From Evansella vedderi (GTDB taxonomy: Bacteria > Bacillota > Bacilli > Bacillales > Salisediminibacteriaceae), in the NCBI RefSeq assembly GCF_030813435.1, contig NZ_JAUSUG010000022.1:1-64000 (forward strand): DNA of 64,000 nucleotides, written 5' to 3'. This document shows positions 1 to 9,246 of this stretch, one piece after another. The position numbers were made by a program, and so were the translations under genes. The notes beneath the pieces were generated by a model. That model ran no database searches, was not told the origin of the DNA, and saw only the letters and a list, made by a program, of their open reading frames with translations. Each line of letters starts with the position of its first letter. The first letter of the stretch is position 1.

Positions 1-12
1 TCAACATCAAAG

Positions 13-939
13 TTAATAAATCAAATTTTTTAACGGTATAACTATTATTCTGAGAGTGTTTGCTTTTTTAAAAAGTGAATTGTGAAATTCATTCACATAA
101 GGATCCATTTTATTATCCTCACACCACCGCTCCTCGAAATTTTCTTGCATATAGAAGGTTTTCAAGCTATCCTTAACGACCTCGTTATATTCCCCATACA
201 CTTGATCAAGAATCCCCTCGGTCACTAAAAATTTCTGCACCTCACTCAACACATCACCTTCCATGTCTAAAAGCTCTACTTCATTAGGCCTTGAGAAATA
301 CAGTTGGTGCAGTTCAAATAAACGTTTTAGCTCTTTTATTGGGTCTGGATGATCATCTACCCTAAGATCATATTTCCTATCATTATAGCCGCCGTAGCCC
401 CCTTCTTCCTGAACAATAAACAAAGCAGCAGATTGCTTACCTCTAGAATCTCCACCTGCAGCTTGTCCCTGATCAAGGGCCTCTAGAAGCCTTTTTGCTA
501 ATGTACCTTCCGTTTTTTCAAAAACAGACACCATCGTTTCCACTGTTTTTTCGCTCACTAATATATTTCCTTGTGCGGAGCAATATGTACCGGATCGATG
601 CCCTGCCCAATCGTAACAATCCTTACCGGTATAGGCAGCACTGTTTCCGGATGCGTCAATAATAGCAAATTGACGTAAATCCCGAGCGTCATCATTTTCA
701 ATTAGTTTTTCTACAACTTCTTGTGGTGACAAACCTTGCTCTAATAACGTTAAACCATCCGGTCCAAAGCGTGTGTTCGCAAATGATTGAGTGGCTACTG
801 CCCCGACGCCAGCTTTAGCCCAAGGAACAACAGCACCTACTCCTAAAAATTTCGATTGAACGGCAATACCAAGTTCATTCGTATCTGGATCGAAGGCCAC
901 AATGGAAAAGGTAGAAACAAAGGGACTCTTCTGTCTCAT
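13..939 (-). CDS. DUF1028 family protein with C-terminal extension
   Basis: 308 aa. The N-terminal ~215 residues match the DUF1028 family, whose fold resembles Ntn hydrolases. The protein opens with STFSIVAFDPDTNELGIAVQSK, followed by the FANTRFGPDG segment and a Gly/Asp-rich loop near GGYGGYNDRKYDLRVDDHPDP. The last ~90 residues form the helical tail seen in longer family members. No signal peptide or membrane segment is visible, so it is probably cytosolic. The ATG follows AAGGAGAG at good spacing. Family members often sit beside peptidases, but no biochemical role is established, and none is suggested by the neighbours here. Confidence 0.85.
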   Translation of the reverse strand: MRQKSPFVSTFSIVAFDPDTNELGIAVQSKFLGVGAVVPWAKAGVGAVATQSFANTRFGPDGLTLLEQGLSPQEVVEKLIENDDARDLRQFAIIDASGNSAAYTGKDCYDWAGHRSGTYCSAQGNILVSEKTVETMVSVFEKTEGTLAKRLLEALDQGQAAGGDSRGKQSAALFIVQEEGGYGGYNDRKYDLRVDDHPDPIKELKRLFELHQLYFSRPNEVELLDMEGDVLSEVQKFLVTEGILDQVYGEYNEVVKDSLKTFYMQENFEERWCEDNKMDPYVNEFHNSLFKKANTLRIIVIPLKNLIY

Positions 940-1134
940 TAGTCAATCTCTCCTTTTTCTTTATCATTACTATCTTAATCTTCAGATAAAAATGCGTCAA
1001 TTATTCCATTAATCAAATCTTTTTAGCATAGATAGTATATAAGATGGCTTAGAGTCGCCCTCTTTCGCTTCTCCACGCTTTTTTTAAAATAGGAACAAAG
1101 TTTGTGAAAACACCAACCCAACTTACAGTCATAA

Positions 1135-1163
1135 TTGCAACTATATGGGTGAACCCTTATAAT
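1135..1163 (+). promoter_or_regulatory. SigA-type promoter of the 79-aa membrane gene
   Basis: TTGCAA at 1135-1140 and a perfect TATAAT at 1158-1163 are separated by 17 bp. The start codon follows 35 bp downstream behind an AAAGGAGG ribosome site. Confidence 0.7.
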
Positions 1164-1197
1164 ATAGCTAAGTTATCCAATAAAAAGGAGGAAATTC

Positions 1198-1437
1198 ATG
1201 ACAAAACTTAAGGAAATGAGCAAGGAAGAAAAGCGCGAATATATTATTGTATTCTCCATCTTTATTATTTCCATCATCGTTGGTTATTTCGTTGGACAAA
1301 ACAGAGAATGGTTTAGACCTTCTTTTACAGCAGCAGGATACATGGCTGGATCACTGATGACATGTATGGCGTTATTCTCCATCTATAGAATCATTAGCTT
1401 CGTGGCCTCATTTTTTAATAAAAAGCCGGTACAATAA
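1198..1437 (+). CDS. small two-helix membrane protein
   Basis: 79 aa. The charged N-terminus (MTKLKEMSKEEKREY) is followed by a hydrophobic helix at about 16-34 and a second at about 45-68, ending in a short basic tail. I do not recognise the family. It is expressed from its own promoter just upstream and has a strong AAAGGAGG ribosome site. It converges on typA and shares a bidirectional terminator with it. A small membrane gene (ylaF or ylaH) also adjoins typA in Bacillus subtilis, but this sequence does not obviously match either. Function unknown. Confidence 0.75.
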   Translation: MTKLKEMSKEEKREYIIVFSIFIISIIVGYFVGQNREWFRPSFTAAGYMAGSLMTCMALFSIYRIISFVASFFNKKPVQ

Positions 1438-1440
1438 GAA

Positions 1441-1476
1441 AAGCAAGTACGTATCCAAATACGCACTTGCTTTTTT
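1441..1476. terminator. bidirectional intrinsic terminator
   Basis: Stem AAGCAAGTACGTAT / ATACGCACTTGCTT with a T run on each side, placed between the convergent membrane gene and typA. Confidence 0.8.
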
Positions 1477-1478
1477 CT

Positions 1479-3320
1479 TTATGCTTCTTGACTTGCATAT
1501 TTCTTTTTCTTAGCAATTCGCTCACGTTCGTTTTTATCAAGAATTTTCTTTCTTAGACGAATGGACTCAGGAGTTACCTCGCAATACTCGTCATCATTCA
1601 AGTATTCTAATGCCTCTTCTAAAGTCATTATTCTTGGTTTTTTCATGGTAACCGTTTGGTCCTTTGTGGCAGAACGCATGTTAGTCATTTGCTTAAGCTT
1701 AGTAATATTAACAGTGATGTCATTTTCACGTGTATGCTCTCCAACGATCATCCCTGCATAAATTTCCGTTCCAGGCTCCACAAAAATCGTACCACGGTCT
1801 TCCACTTGCATGATCCCGTATTGGGTAGCTTTGCCGGACTCCATGGAAACCATGACACCTTGACGACGTCCACCCACTTGGCCTTCGACCATAGGTTGAT
1901 AGCTGTCAAATGTATGGTTGATTATTCCGTAACCTCTTGTTTGTGTTAAAAACTCAGTGGAATAACCGATTAAACCACGTGCTGGTACCATAAATTCTAA
2001 TCGAACTTGTCCAGTACCATTATTAGTCATGTTCTGCATTTCTCCCTTACGCGCTCCAAGGGATTCCATAACAGCACCAGTGTATTCTTCAGGAACATCG
2101 ATTTGAACACGTTCAACAGGCTCACAACGAACACCATCTATTTCCCTAACAATAACCTCTGGTTTAGAAACTTGTAATTCGAAGCCTTCACGCCTCATAT
2201 TTTCAATAAGAATAGACAAGTGAAGCTCTCCACGTCCGGATACAATCCAAACGTCAGGTGAAGACGTATTCTCTACGCGTAAGCTTACGTCCGTTTCTAA
2301 TTGAGCTTTCAGCCGCTCTTCCACTTTTCTGCTTGTAATCCATTTTCCTTCCTTACCTGCAAATGGACTGTTGTTAACTAAGAACGTCATTTGTAATGTA
2401 GGCTCATCAATACGAAGGATCGGCAGTGGATCTTGGTTCTCAACAGGGCAAACTGTTTCACCAACGTTAATTTCCTCCATACCTGAAACGGCAATTAAAT
2501 CTCCAGCTTTCGCTTCTTCAATTTCAATTCGTTTCAATCCTAGGAAACCAAATAGCTTCGTTACACGGAATTGCTTAACAGATCCGTCTAACTTCATTAA
2601 GGCAACCTGCTGGCCAACCTTCATGGTTCCACGGAAAATACGGCCAATCCCAATTCTTCCTAAGTAATCATTATAATCAAGTAATGCTACTTGAAATTGA
2701 AGAGGTTCTTCACTGTTATCCACTGGAGCTGGGATATGATCAATGATCGATTCAAATAATGCTTCCATGTTCTCATCTTGCTTCTCAGGATCTAAGCTTG
2801 CAGTTCCATTAATAGCAGAAGCATAAACGACAGGGAAATCTAACTGATCCTCATCAGCACCTAAATCAATAAATAAATCAATGACTTCATCCACAACCTC
2901 TGCAGGCCTTGCAAAGTCACGGTCAATTTTATTCACTACAACAATTGGTGTAAGCTTTTGTTCAAGGGCTTTCTTAAGAACGAATCTTGTTTGTGGCATA
3001 CATCCTTCGTAAGCATCTACTACAAGGAGTACTCCATCCACCATTTTCATAATTCGTTCCACTTCTCCGCCAAAATCAGCGTGTCCCGGTGTATCCATGA
3101 TGTTAATACGGTTTTCTTTATAGTTTATTGCTGTATTTTTAGCAAGGATGGTGATTCCACGCTCTTTCTCAATGGCGTTGGAATCCATTGCTCTTTCTTC
3201 CACTTGTTCATTATTACGAAATGTTCCTGACTGGTGCAACAATTTATCTACTAACGTTGTTTTTCCATGGTCAACGTGGGCTATGATAGCAATATTTCTT
3301 ATATCATTACGAATATTCAT
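1479..3320 (-). CDS. typA: ribosome-associated GTPase TypA/BipA
   Basis: 613 aa, full length for TypA/BipA. This translational GTPase binds the ribosome and helps 50S assembly and growth at low temperature or under stress. The GTPase domain shows G1 AHVDHGKT at 14-21, G3 DTPGHADF and G4 NKID. EF-Tu-like domain 2, EF-G-like domains III and V and the BipA-specific C-terminal domain follow ([20 protein letters not shown]). The basic C-terminus, [15 protein letters not shown], is typical. It is a single-gene unit ending at the shared terminator. Confidence 0.97.
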   Translation of the reverse strand: MNIRNDIRNIAIIAHVDHGKTTLVDKLLHQSGTFRNNEQVEERAMDSNAIEKERGITILAKNTAINYKENRINIMDTPGHADFGGEVERIMKMVDGVLLVVDAYEGCMPQTRFVLKKALEQKLTPIVVVNKIDRDFARPAEVVDEVIDLFIDLGADEDQLDFPVVYASAINGTASLDPEKQDENMEALFESIIDHIPAPVDNSEEPLQFQVALLDYNDYLGRIGIGRIFRGTMKVGQQVALMKLDGSVKQFRVTKLFGFLGLKRIEIEEAKAGDLIAVSGMEEINVGETVCPVENQDPLPILRIDEPTLQMTFLVNNSPFAGKEGKWITSRKVEERLKAQLETDVSLRVENTSSPDVWIVSGRGELHLSILIENMRREGFELQVSKPEVIVREIDGVRCEPVERVQIDVPEEYTGAVMESLGARKGEMQNMTNNGTGQVRLEFMVPARGLIGYSTEFLTQTRGYGIINHTFDSYQPMVEGQVGGRRQGVMVSMESGKATQYGIMQVEDRGTIFVEPGTEIYAGMIVGEHTRENDITVNITKLKQMTNMRSATKDQTVTMKKPRIMTLEEALEYLNDDEYCEVTPESIRLRKKILDKNERERIAKKKKYASQEA

Positions 3321-3510
3321 TCTAATTTGTTCTCTCCTTAGTAATACAAAATCATCACAACTGTACCATTATACCACTGTTTTGAAAAGATTAAAGGTTT
3401 TTATAATTTATTGCTTTACTAAATATACTATTTTTAGTATGTCATTGAATTTAGGACATTATAAAGTAAGGAGAACATATACTCTTTCCTAATAATCCCA
3501 AGAATAAAAG

Positions 3511-3640
3511 CGCAATGCGCCTGCCTATCGAAGCGGCAACGCGCGCGTTGCCTATTCGAACGGAAAATGCTCTGACCGATAAAAAGCGCTTTTTGCTTTT
3601 TATTCGGGCAGAAATTTTCTCGAGCCGATGGCGCATGAAG
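3511..3640. repeat. multi-branched foldback element
   Basis: This is clearly GC-richer than its surroundings. The outer arms ATGCGCC (3515-3521) and GGCGCAT (3630-3636) pair. Inside are a perfect 16-bp palindrome at 3536-3551 (GCAACGCG/CGCGTTGC) and a long interrupted stem. In that stem GAAAAT, TCTG and CCGATAAAAAGC (3563-3587) pair with GCTTTTTATTCGG, CAGA and ATTTTC (3595-3619). The folding reads almost equally well on both strands, as in a MITE-like or BIME-like element. No transposase or target-site duplication was recognised. Confidence 0.6.
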
Positions 3641-3777
3641 CTAGACGATTATTCAGCTACTGTTATCCACATTCAGAAAAAATATAATTGCCTGGTAAAC
3701 AAAGAAAAAAGACCCCAACTTTGATTGGAATCTCTTTAATTCAGTATAATTAGTTTTAGAAGAAAAAAGTATTCGAA

Positions 3778-3850
3778 TTCGTTACAGGCGGACGCTTTCC
3801 CCGGGCAACGCTGGAGTCGCCGCCTTTCACTCCTTCGAGTTAATAATCTA
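3778..3850. repeat. GC-rich intergenic repeat remnant (GGAGTCGCCGCC type)
   Basis: Contains GCGGACGCTTTCC and CTGGAGTCGCCGCCTTTC. A shorter relative of the second block occurs at about 1030-1110 and at about 24555-24625, all in intergenic DNA. Confidence 0.5.
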
Positions 3851-3868
3851 TGCAAAAAGTACCTTTAT

Positions 3869-4762
3869 TTAAGTTGATTTTATTACAACGTCGTATCCTA
3901 GTTCCCTTAATTCTCTTGCAAGGCTTTCCGCATTTTCTCTTTCCGAGAAAGCGCCTACTTGTACCCGGTGGATTGTATCTGAAGCATTCGTTAACACTTC
4001 TCGTAATCGCTGATATGTTTCTGGACCTGCTATTCCATCTATCGTTAATCCATGCTCCCGTTGAAATCTTCTTACAGCCCGCTCCGTCTCCTGTCCGAAA
4101 ATACCGTCAGCACCAAATTGAGGTAAATTTACTCCAGCTTGCATTAATGCATTCTGCAACCTTCTTACTTGTTCACCATGATCTCCTCTTCGTAACGTTC
4201 GTGTTGGTAAATTTACCGGCATATCCTCTCCTCCATTTCCTTCCGGTTCTACTGTATCCCCAGGGGCTGGGGCTGTTGTTCTACCTGCTTCTACTTGATT
4301 CCTAATTCTATCCATGTTTAAGCTTGGACAAGCAGTTGTTTGATCCGGATGTTCATTATGTCCAAGCACTCTTCGAACTGGAACAGAAAGATCCATTCTT
4401 AAATGAACAATAAGTGTTACCAGGCGTTCTAATTGTTCATCCGTAAACTGCCCAGACCCAACTAAACAAATCCCAATATTTCCTGTATTTCTTCCACCAG
4501 TATGAAAGCTGGTTGTTTGTAAATCATTTGTCCATTGAATGGCACCATCCCGTAAAATAACAAAATGGTAACCTATCCCTGGCCAATTATTAAAATTTAC
4601 ATGATAATTTGCGAATGACTGAGCGTTGCCGCTAGTTGTCGCACTATGGTGTACGGTAATATAAGAAATTTGTTCCAAACGGTGACGGCCATAGGATCGA
4701 TTTGGGTGTGTCGTTAATTGATTTCTTACATCAACTAAATTGGGTAAGTTTTGAAACTGCAT
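3869..4762 (-). CDS. N-acetylmuramoyl-L-alanine amidase with PG-binding and SPOR domains
   Basis: 297 aa. Residues ~30-165 are an Amidase_2/PGRP zinc amidase, which cuts the muramic acid to L-alanine bond. Zinc-site motifs are ITVHHSA, GHNEHP and TACPS. A peptidoglycan_binding_1 domain spans about 188-257 (LRRGDHGEQVRRLQ, DGIFGQETERAVRRFQ). A SPOR repeat ends the protein (HRVQVGAFSERENAESLARELRE). There is no signal peptide, as in endolysin-like autolysins of the XlyA/CwlA type, so release by lysis or a non-classical route is inferred. GGAAGGGGG precedes the ATG. No phage genes are nearby. Confidence 0.9.
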   Translation of the reverse strand: MQFQNLPNLVDVRNQLTTHPNRSYGRHRLEQISYITVHHSATTSGNAQSFANYHVNFNNWPGIGYHFVILRDGAIQWTNDLQTTSFHTGGRNTGNIGICLVGSGQFTDEQLERLVTLIVHLRMDLSVPVRRVLGHNEHPDQTTACPSLNMDRIRNQVEAGRTTAPAPGDTVEPEGNGGEDMPVNLPTRTLRRGDHGEQVRRLQNALMQAGVNLPQFGADGIFGQETERAVRRFQREHGLTIDGIAGPETYQRLREVLTNASDTIHRVQVGAFSERENAESLARELRELGYDVVIKST

Positions 4763-4900
4763 TCTTATTCCCCCTTCCTTACTTGGAAAAGCTTTGTCTT
4801 AAAGCCTATTTATGCCTACAATAAATATGTATGCAAAAGTCATCAAAACGTATGTGATTTATTAAAATTTTGACAAAAAAACATGATTTGGACACAAAAA

Positions 4901-4921
4901 TGGGCAGCATAGCGCTGCCCA
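4901..4921 (-). terminator. intrinsic terminator of the DUF1540 gene
   Basis: Eight-base-pair stem TGGGCAGC / GCTGCCCA with loop ATAGC. A T run follows on the minus strand, directly after the DUF1540 stop codon. Confidence 0.8.
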
Positions 4922-4928
4922 TTTTACT

Positions 4929-5084
4929 TTATACCCCTGGATCGAAGGTTTTACAATCCGTCTCTTCTTGTTTTTCAGCTTTTTTTCCTGTATGACTGAC
5001 TACGTAAATACTGTCAGCAGCACACTTATTTCCGTGTTCCCAATACTTACAATTGTTTACTTCACATAATACATCTGCAGCCAT
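4929..5084 (-). CDS. DUF1540 domain mini-protein
   Basis: 51 aa, starting MAADVLCEVNNCKYW and ending CKTFDPGV. The four cysteines (C7, C12, the C of NKCAAD and the C of TDCKTF) and the CxVxxCxYWxxGxxC spacing are those of DUF1540, a small probably metal-binding family common in bacilli and clostridia. A very strong ribosome site (GGAGGGGGGTG) precedes the ATG, and a terminator follows the stop. Role unknown; some members are expressed during sporulation. Confidence 0.85.
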   Translation of the reverse strand: MAADVLCEVNNCKYWEHGNKCAADSIYVVSHTGKKAEKQEETDCKTFDPGV

Positions 5085-5183
5085 TAGTAACACCCCCCTC
5101 CCTTAAGGGTTAGGGTTAACAAATAAGTAGACAAGATACGAACCAATAAATAACTACAACGACTTAAAAGCGCTGGAAAAATG

Positions 5184-7535
5184 TCACAAAATTGTACTGG
5201 ACCCGGTCTCACAATAGGTACCTTGGTCTACATTATCTAAAAAGTGGGTGACATTACCTAGCGTGAATAAATGGAGCTCATGCATCGCTCTTGTACACGC
5301 TGTATAAAAAAGCTTTCTCTCCGATTCATCCCCGTATATTTCATTAGAAGCATTAAAAATAATAACAGCATCAAATTCAATTCCCTTTGCCAAGTAAGCA
5401 GGCAAAAGCAGTACGCCTTTATTAAATGTATGGCTTTCCTTATCCATTAAATGAATATCCAAATCATTTTTTAGATCTTCGTAGACTTCTCTGCTTTCGG
5501 CAGCGGTTTTGCACAAAATGGCGATCGTCTCATGTCCCTTTTTTAGCAAATCATGTACTTTACTTACTATGCCTTTATGAAGTTCATCCTTATAGTTAGA
5601 CTCAGTTAAAGTTGGTAATTCCCCTTGTCTATTAAAGGCTTCAATGAAATGACCATTTGGATTTAATCCTTTTGTGAATTCTACAATTTGTTTGGTCGAG
5701 CGATAGCTTCTTGTTAAGGTAACACGGCCAGTTTCTTTACTATCATATAAACCTTCTGACAATAATGTAGGTGCCTCCATAGAGTGAGCGTAAATTGCTT
5801 GATTTATATCCCCTAATATGGTCATTTTGCTATTTGGAAACAATTGCTTCAGGTATTCCAACTGAAAGGGAGAATAATCCTGTGCTTCATCAATAAATAA
5901 ATGTCGTATAACTGTATTTGTTTTTCGTCCTTCAATTTGATCTGTTAAGTATAGAAAAGGGGTTGCATCTTCGTATAACAATTCATTCTTTTCAAGATAC
6001 TGTAAGGTTAAATTACTTATTTCTTTCCAATTCTTTAATGGCTTATATCCCAATTCTTCCACTAATTCAATATGAAACAGTTGCTTATATAAGCTTTTAA
6101 TATCTATGAATTTTAATTGTTTTATCCTTTTCTTTACTGGATGGAAACGACGTCTCACTACTTTTTTCGCAAGTAAAGCCTGTTCTTCTTCTAAATCATT
6201 AAAGGTATCTTCATTATAGCTATCCTTTTGAAGCTCCTTGTACGTTTCTAAATAGTCTTCCTTATCTAATAGCTCACTTTCTTCTAGAACCCAATCCTTT
6301 TTTCTTTCTTCCTTTTCCATTTCTGCTAATCTCTTCAATAACCACTCTGCCGTTAAACGGACACGGTTTGGAATGGTAATACTACTCTCTAGTGAATAGA
6401 AATAGTTCTTTATGTCCTCTGCTGTGAACAAAACCTCGCCACGGGAAGTAATATCCTTAAATAATAGCCCACTATGGGAAAGATACTTTACGTACTTATC
6501 AAGAAGCTCCTTATATTTAAGACTTGCCTTAAATGTAATCCCTTGAATCCTAGAAGTGTAATCCTCTTCTTGTTTAGATGTGTGTAAATATTCTAATTGG
6601 GAAAAGGGGTCATCCAATGTAAATTTCTTCCCTAGTCTAAATTGCAAATATTCCTGGAAGGTGGATTGCTTCATATTTTCTTCTCCAAGCTCTGGAAGAA
6701 CAGTGGCTACATAGCTGTTAAATAAATAATTAGGGGAAAACAGCATTATATTATCAGCATCCATTTTCCCCCTATAACGGTAAAGTAAATAAGCCACACG
6801 CTGAAGAGCTGCAGAAGTTTTTCCACTGCCCGCAACCCCTTGCACGAGCAAATATTTACTTTTTTCGTCTCGGATAATTTCATTCTGTTCCTTTTGTATT
6901 GTTGCAACGATGCTTTTCATCTGAGTGTTCGCTGTGTTGCTTAAAACTTCCTGAAGCATTTCATCACCAATGGTGACACCTGTGTCAAACATACTTTTCA
7001 TTTCGCCATTTCTTATGATGTATTGACGCTTTAGCTCAATATTACCTTTGATGACTTCCTCAGGTACTTCGTATTGAGCTGGTCCTGGAGAGTAGTTGTA
7101 GTACAGGCTTGATATTGGTGCCCGCCAATCATAAATGAGAAAATCCTCATCCTTCTCGTCCATCAAGGAGGCAATTCCTATATAAACGGTTTCCGGCTGC
7201 TTCTCCCCATCCTCTAGAAAATCTATTCTTCCAAAGTAGGGAGAATCCTTCAGCCTCTCTAAGTTTTTCATTTGCTTGTAAAAATGTTTATGTGTTCGTT
7301 CTCGCTCGGACAGCATCTCAGCCTGTTGTTTAATACTTGTGAAGGTTTCCCCAACCTCATGGGCATCATCTAAGTTTATCGTAACATCCTCCCAAAAGGT
7401 TTTCCTTAGACCAATGATCCCTTCCTTCAGGTGCCCCACATTTTCAATTATACTTTTCATTCTTCTTTTAATTTCCTTCACAACAAAGCTGACATACTGT
7501 TGTTCCTTTTGCCATTCCTCATTCTTTTCGGTCAC
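5184..7535 (-). CDS. helD: RNA polymerase recycling motor HelD
   Basis: 783 aa UvrD-like ATPase of the HelD family. HelD prises RNA polymerase off nucleic acid and recycles it. The N-terminal coiled coil (to ~90) is the arm that enters the secondary channel. Walker A GVAGSGKT is at 233-240, Walker B is in LFIDEAQDYS, and later helicase motifs are GDINQAIY, TRSYRS and AKGIEFDAVI. Translation starts at GTG behind AGGGAGTGG. Oddly, the last ~11 codons (after DQG) lie in a hairpin resembling the intrinsic terminator found after yhbH, so the tail may have been added by a repeat. Confidence 0.93.
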   Translation of the reverse strand: MTEKNEEWQKEQQYVSFVVKEIKRRMKSIIENVGHLKEGIIGLRKTFWEDVTINLDDAHEVGETFTSIKQQAEMLSERERTHKHFYKQMKNLERLKDSPYFGRIDFLEDGEKQPETVYIGIASLMDEKDEDFLIYDWRAPISSLYYNYSPGPAQYEVPEEVIKGNIELKRQYIIRNGEMKSMFDTGVTIGDEMLQEVLSNTANTQMKSIVATIQKEQNEIIRDEKSKYLLVQGVAGSGKTSAALQRVAYLLYRYRGKMDADNIMLFSPNYLFNSYVATVLPELGEENMKQSTFQEYLQFRLGKKFTLDDPFSQLEYLHTSKQEEDYTSRIQGITFKASLKYKELLDKYVKYLSHSGLLFKDITSRGEVLFTAEDIKNYFYSLESSITIPNRVRLTAEWLLKRLAEMEKEERKKDWVLEESELLDKEDYLETYKELQKDSYNEDTFNDLEEEQALLAKKVVRRRFHPVKKRIKQLKFIDIKSLYKQLFHIELVEELGYKPLKNWKEISNLTLQYLEKNELLYEDATPFLYLTDQIEGRKTNTVIRHLFIDEAQDYSPFQLEYLKQLFPNSKMTILGDINQAIYAHSMEAPTLLSEGLYDSKETGRVTLTRSYRSTKQIVEFTKGLNPNGHFIEAFNRQGELPTLTESNYKDELHKGIVSKVHDLLKKGHETIAILCKTAAESREVYEDLKNDLDIHLMDKESHTFNKGVLLLPAYLAKGIEFDAVIIFNASNEIYGDESERKLFYTACTRAMHELHLFTLGNVTHFLDNVDQGTYCETGSSTIL

Positions 7536-7561
7536 TTAATTCCACTCCCTAAAATAAAGTT

Positions 7562-7590
7562 TGACAAGTCAGGTGTTTTAAGATAAAATT
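7562..7590 (+). promoter_or_regulatory. SigA-type promoter without a downstream ORF
   Basis: Perfect TTGACA (7562-7567), 17-bp spacer, TAAAAT (7585-7590) on the plus strand, between two minus-strand genes. A plus-strand intrinsic terminator follows ~100 bp later. Confidence 0.6.
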
Positions 7591-7596
7591 ATAATG

Positions 7597-7720
7597 GGTA
7601 ATTTCGTCTACAATACATATGTATATTAAAATACAGTTTATATTAACACACTTTTTGTAGGTCATGCAACGAATAAACATAAATGAAAGGTGAACAAGGA
7701 AAACTTGTCCACCTTTTTTA
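7597..7720 (+). ncRNA. candidate small RNA
   Basis: About 120 nt between a consensus SigA promoter and a Rho-independent terminator (GGTGAACAAG, loop GAAAA, CTTGTCCACC, then six T) at 7689-7719. The only ATG-led frame inside is 13 codons and lacks a ribosome site. It lies in the helD-yhbH gap and opposes both genes. The transcript ends are inferred from the promoter and terminator. Confidence 0.45.
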
Positions 7721-7749
7721 TTTTTCTCCAAATCCCCTTAAATTCATGC

Positions 7750-7782
7750 AAAATTGTGCGGGACCGGGTCCCGCACAATTTT
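7750..7782 (-). terminator. intrinsic terminator of yhbH
   Basis: Long perfect stem AAAATTGTGCGGGA / TCCCGCACAATTTT, just after the yhbH stop. The same stem family is seen, degraded, at the 3' end of helD. Confidence 0.75.
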
Positions 7783-7790
7783 GTGAACTT

Positions 7791-8963
7791 TTAATGAACA
7801 AGCGTTCCTTCCTCTTCTTTTCTGAAGAACCATTTCAAAGCTCGATATACATCTGCCTTTTCCCTTAATACGTAATGGCGGAAACGTTTGTCCTGAATAT
7901 TTTTATAGGCACTCATTAAAGTAGATGGCCTGTTATATTGATTTACTTCTCCATAACCAAACATACTGGATACTTCCATTAATTCATTGACCAGAGCTAA
8001 ACAACGTTGATTGTCAGAAGTTAAATTATCTCCATCGGAAAAATGGAACGGATAGATGTTATATCTTTCTGGTGAATATTTTGCTTCGATTAATTCTAAT
8101 GCTTTTCGATAGGCGGAAGAGCAAATGGTTCCTCCACTCTCCCCTTTTTGAAAGAAATCAGTCTCTGATACTACCTTTGCTTCCGTATGATGGGCAATAA
8201 ACTCAATATCAACTGTTTCATATTTTGTTCTTAAGAATCGAGTCATCCAGAAGAAGTAGCTTCTTGCCATGAACTTTTCCCAACGCCCCATAGACCCGGA
8301 CGTATCCATCATTGCTAAGACAACTGCTTTTGAATCAGGTCTGATTTTTTCCTCCCAGGTTTTAAAACGTAAATCATCATTGTAAATTGGAGCAACTCCT
8401 GGTCTTCCTTCCATTGCATTTCGTTTGATTGCTTGAAGAATCGTTCTTCGTTTATCAATATTCCCCATTAGTCCTTTCTTTCGGATATCGTTGAACTCAA
8501 TATCTTCAACCACAATATTGTCTTGTTCCTTTTGCTGGAGATTAGGCAATTCTAACTCTTGGAATAAAATCTCCTCTAAATCTGCTAAGGAGACTTCTGC
8601 TTCCACATAGTCCTCTCCCGGCTGATCTCCTGCTCCCTCTCCTTTTCCAGGACCTGCTTTATCAGGGGTTCCGTCTCTGGCTACCACATCACCAACTTCA
8701 CTGTCCCCATTCCCTTGGCCCACATGCTTGTTTTTATCATAGTTATAACGAATTTTGTACTCATCTAAAGACCTTATTGGGATTTTTACTACCTCTCGGC
8801 CATTAGACATTATAATATTTTCTTCACTCACTAAATCAGGTAAATTCTTGTTAATTGCCTCTTGCACCTTTTCTTGGTGACGTTGTTGGTCTTGGTATCC
8901 TTTTCGATGGAGGGACCAATTCTCTTGAGAGACAACAAAATTCCTTCCTCTACTGCCTTTCAT
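7791..8963 (-). CDS. yhbH: sporulation protein YhbH (DUF444)
   Basis: 390 aa from the ATG at 8963, chosen because AAGGAGGG precedes it; the frame stays open further upstream. It has the DUF444 layout: a basic N-terminus, a Gly-rich acidic linker at about 85-135, and a VWA-like domain with the metal-site signature DTSGSMG. YhbH is needed for normal sporulation in Bacillus. Its homologues form a conserved set with the PrkA kinase, encoded 1.3 kb away on the same strand. It ends at a strong hairpin terminator. Confidence 0.93.
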   Translation of the reverse strand: MKGSRGRNFVVSQENWSLHRKGYQDQQRHQEKVQEAINKNLPDLVSEENIIMSNGREVVKIPIRSLDEYKIRYNYDKNKHVGQGNGDSEVGDVVARDGTPDKAGPGKGEGAGDQPGEDYVEAEVSLADLEEILFQELELPNLQQKEQDNIVVEDIEFNDIRKKGLMGNIDKRRTILQAIKRNAMEGRPGVAPIYNDDLRFKTWEEKIRPDSKAVVLAMMDTSGSMGRWEKFMARSYFFWMTRFLRTKYETVDIEFIAHHTEAKVVSETDFFQKGESGGTICSSAYRKALELIEAKYSPERYNIYPFHFSDGDNLTSDNQRCLALVNELMEVSSMFGYGEVNQYNRPSTLMSAYKNIQDKRFRHYVLREKADVYRALKWFFRKEEEGTLVH

Positions 8964-9224
8964 TCCAATTCCCTCCTTATTCTTTTTGGACATGCACAAG
9001 TTAACAAACGATTCATACACTAACCTTGACGGCACTTCTGCGTTGAACACCACGTTGGTGTTGTAAAAAAATAGCTTACTCTATCCTATGCAAAAAATCT
9101 ATTCAGTTGACAAAAAAATCTGATAATAATACAAGCTATTTCATTATTTTTCATAGAAAAGAAGTGGACAAGTCCTTTCAAAACGCCATATAACAAGTTT
9201 TTGAAGCAACAAATTAAAAAAATA

Positions 9225-9246
9225 CACTGAATAAAAAAATTCAGTG
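9225..9246 (-). terminator. intrinsic terminator of the signal peptidase gene
   Basis: CACTGAAT / ATTCAGTG stem abutting the stop codon, with a T run on the minus strand. Confidence 0.65.

Larger units (their letters stand above)
3321..3868. other. gene-free interval with structured elements
   Basis: About 550 bp without a credible gene. Overlapping short ORFs on both strands at 3451-3724 fall inside a large foldback at 3511-3640 and are rejected. A GC-rich repeat remnant lies at about 3778-3850. The rest is AT-rich and shows no clear signal. Confidence 0.6.

Noticed and set aside
3451-3724. Overlapping ORFs of 61 and 69 aa
   Set aside because: Both are open only because they cross the GC-rich foldback; no ribosome site or family resemblance.
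3869-4762. Prophage remnant, suggested by the endolysin-like amidase
   Set aside because: No holin, tail, integrase or attachment site is nearby; neighbours are ordinary chromosomal genes.
7549-7731. 60-aa ORF on the minus strand
   Set aside because: No ribosome site, unusual composition, and it overlaps the plus-strand promoter and terminator.
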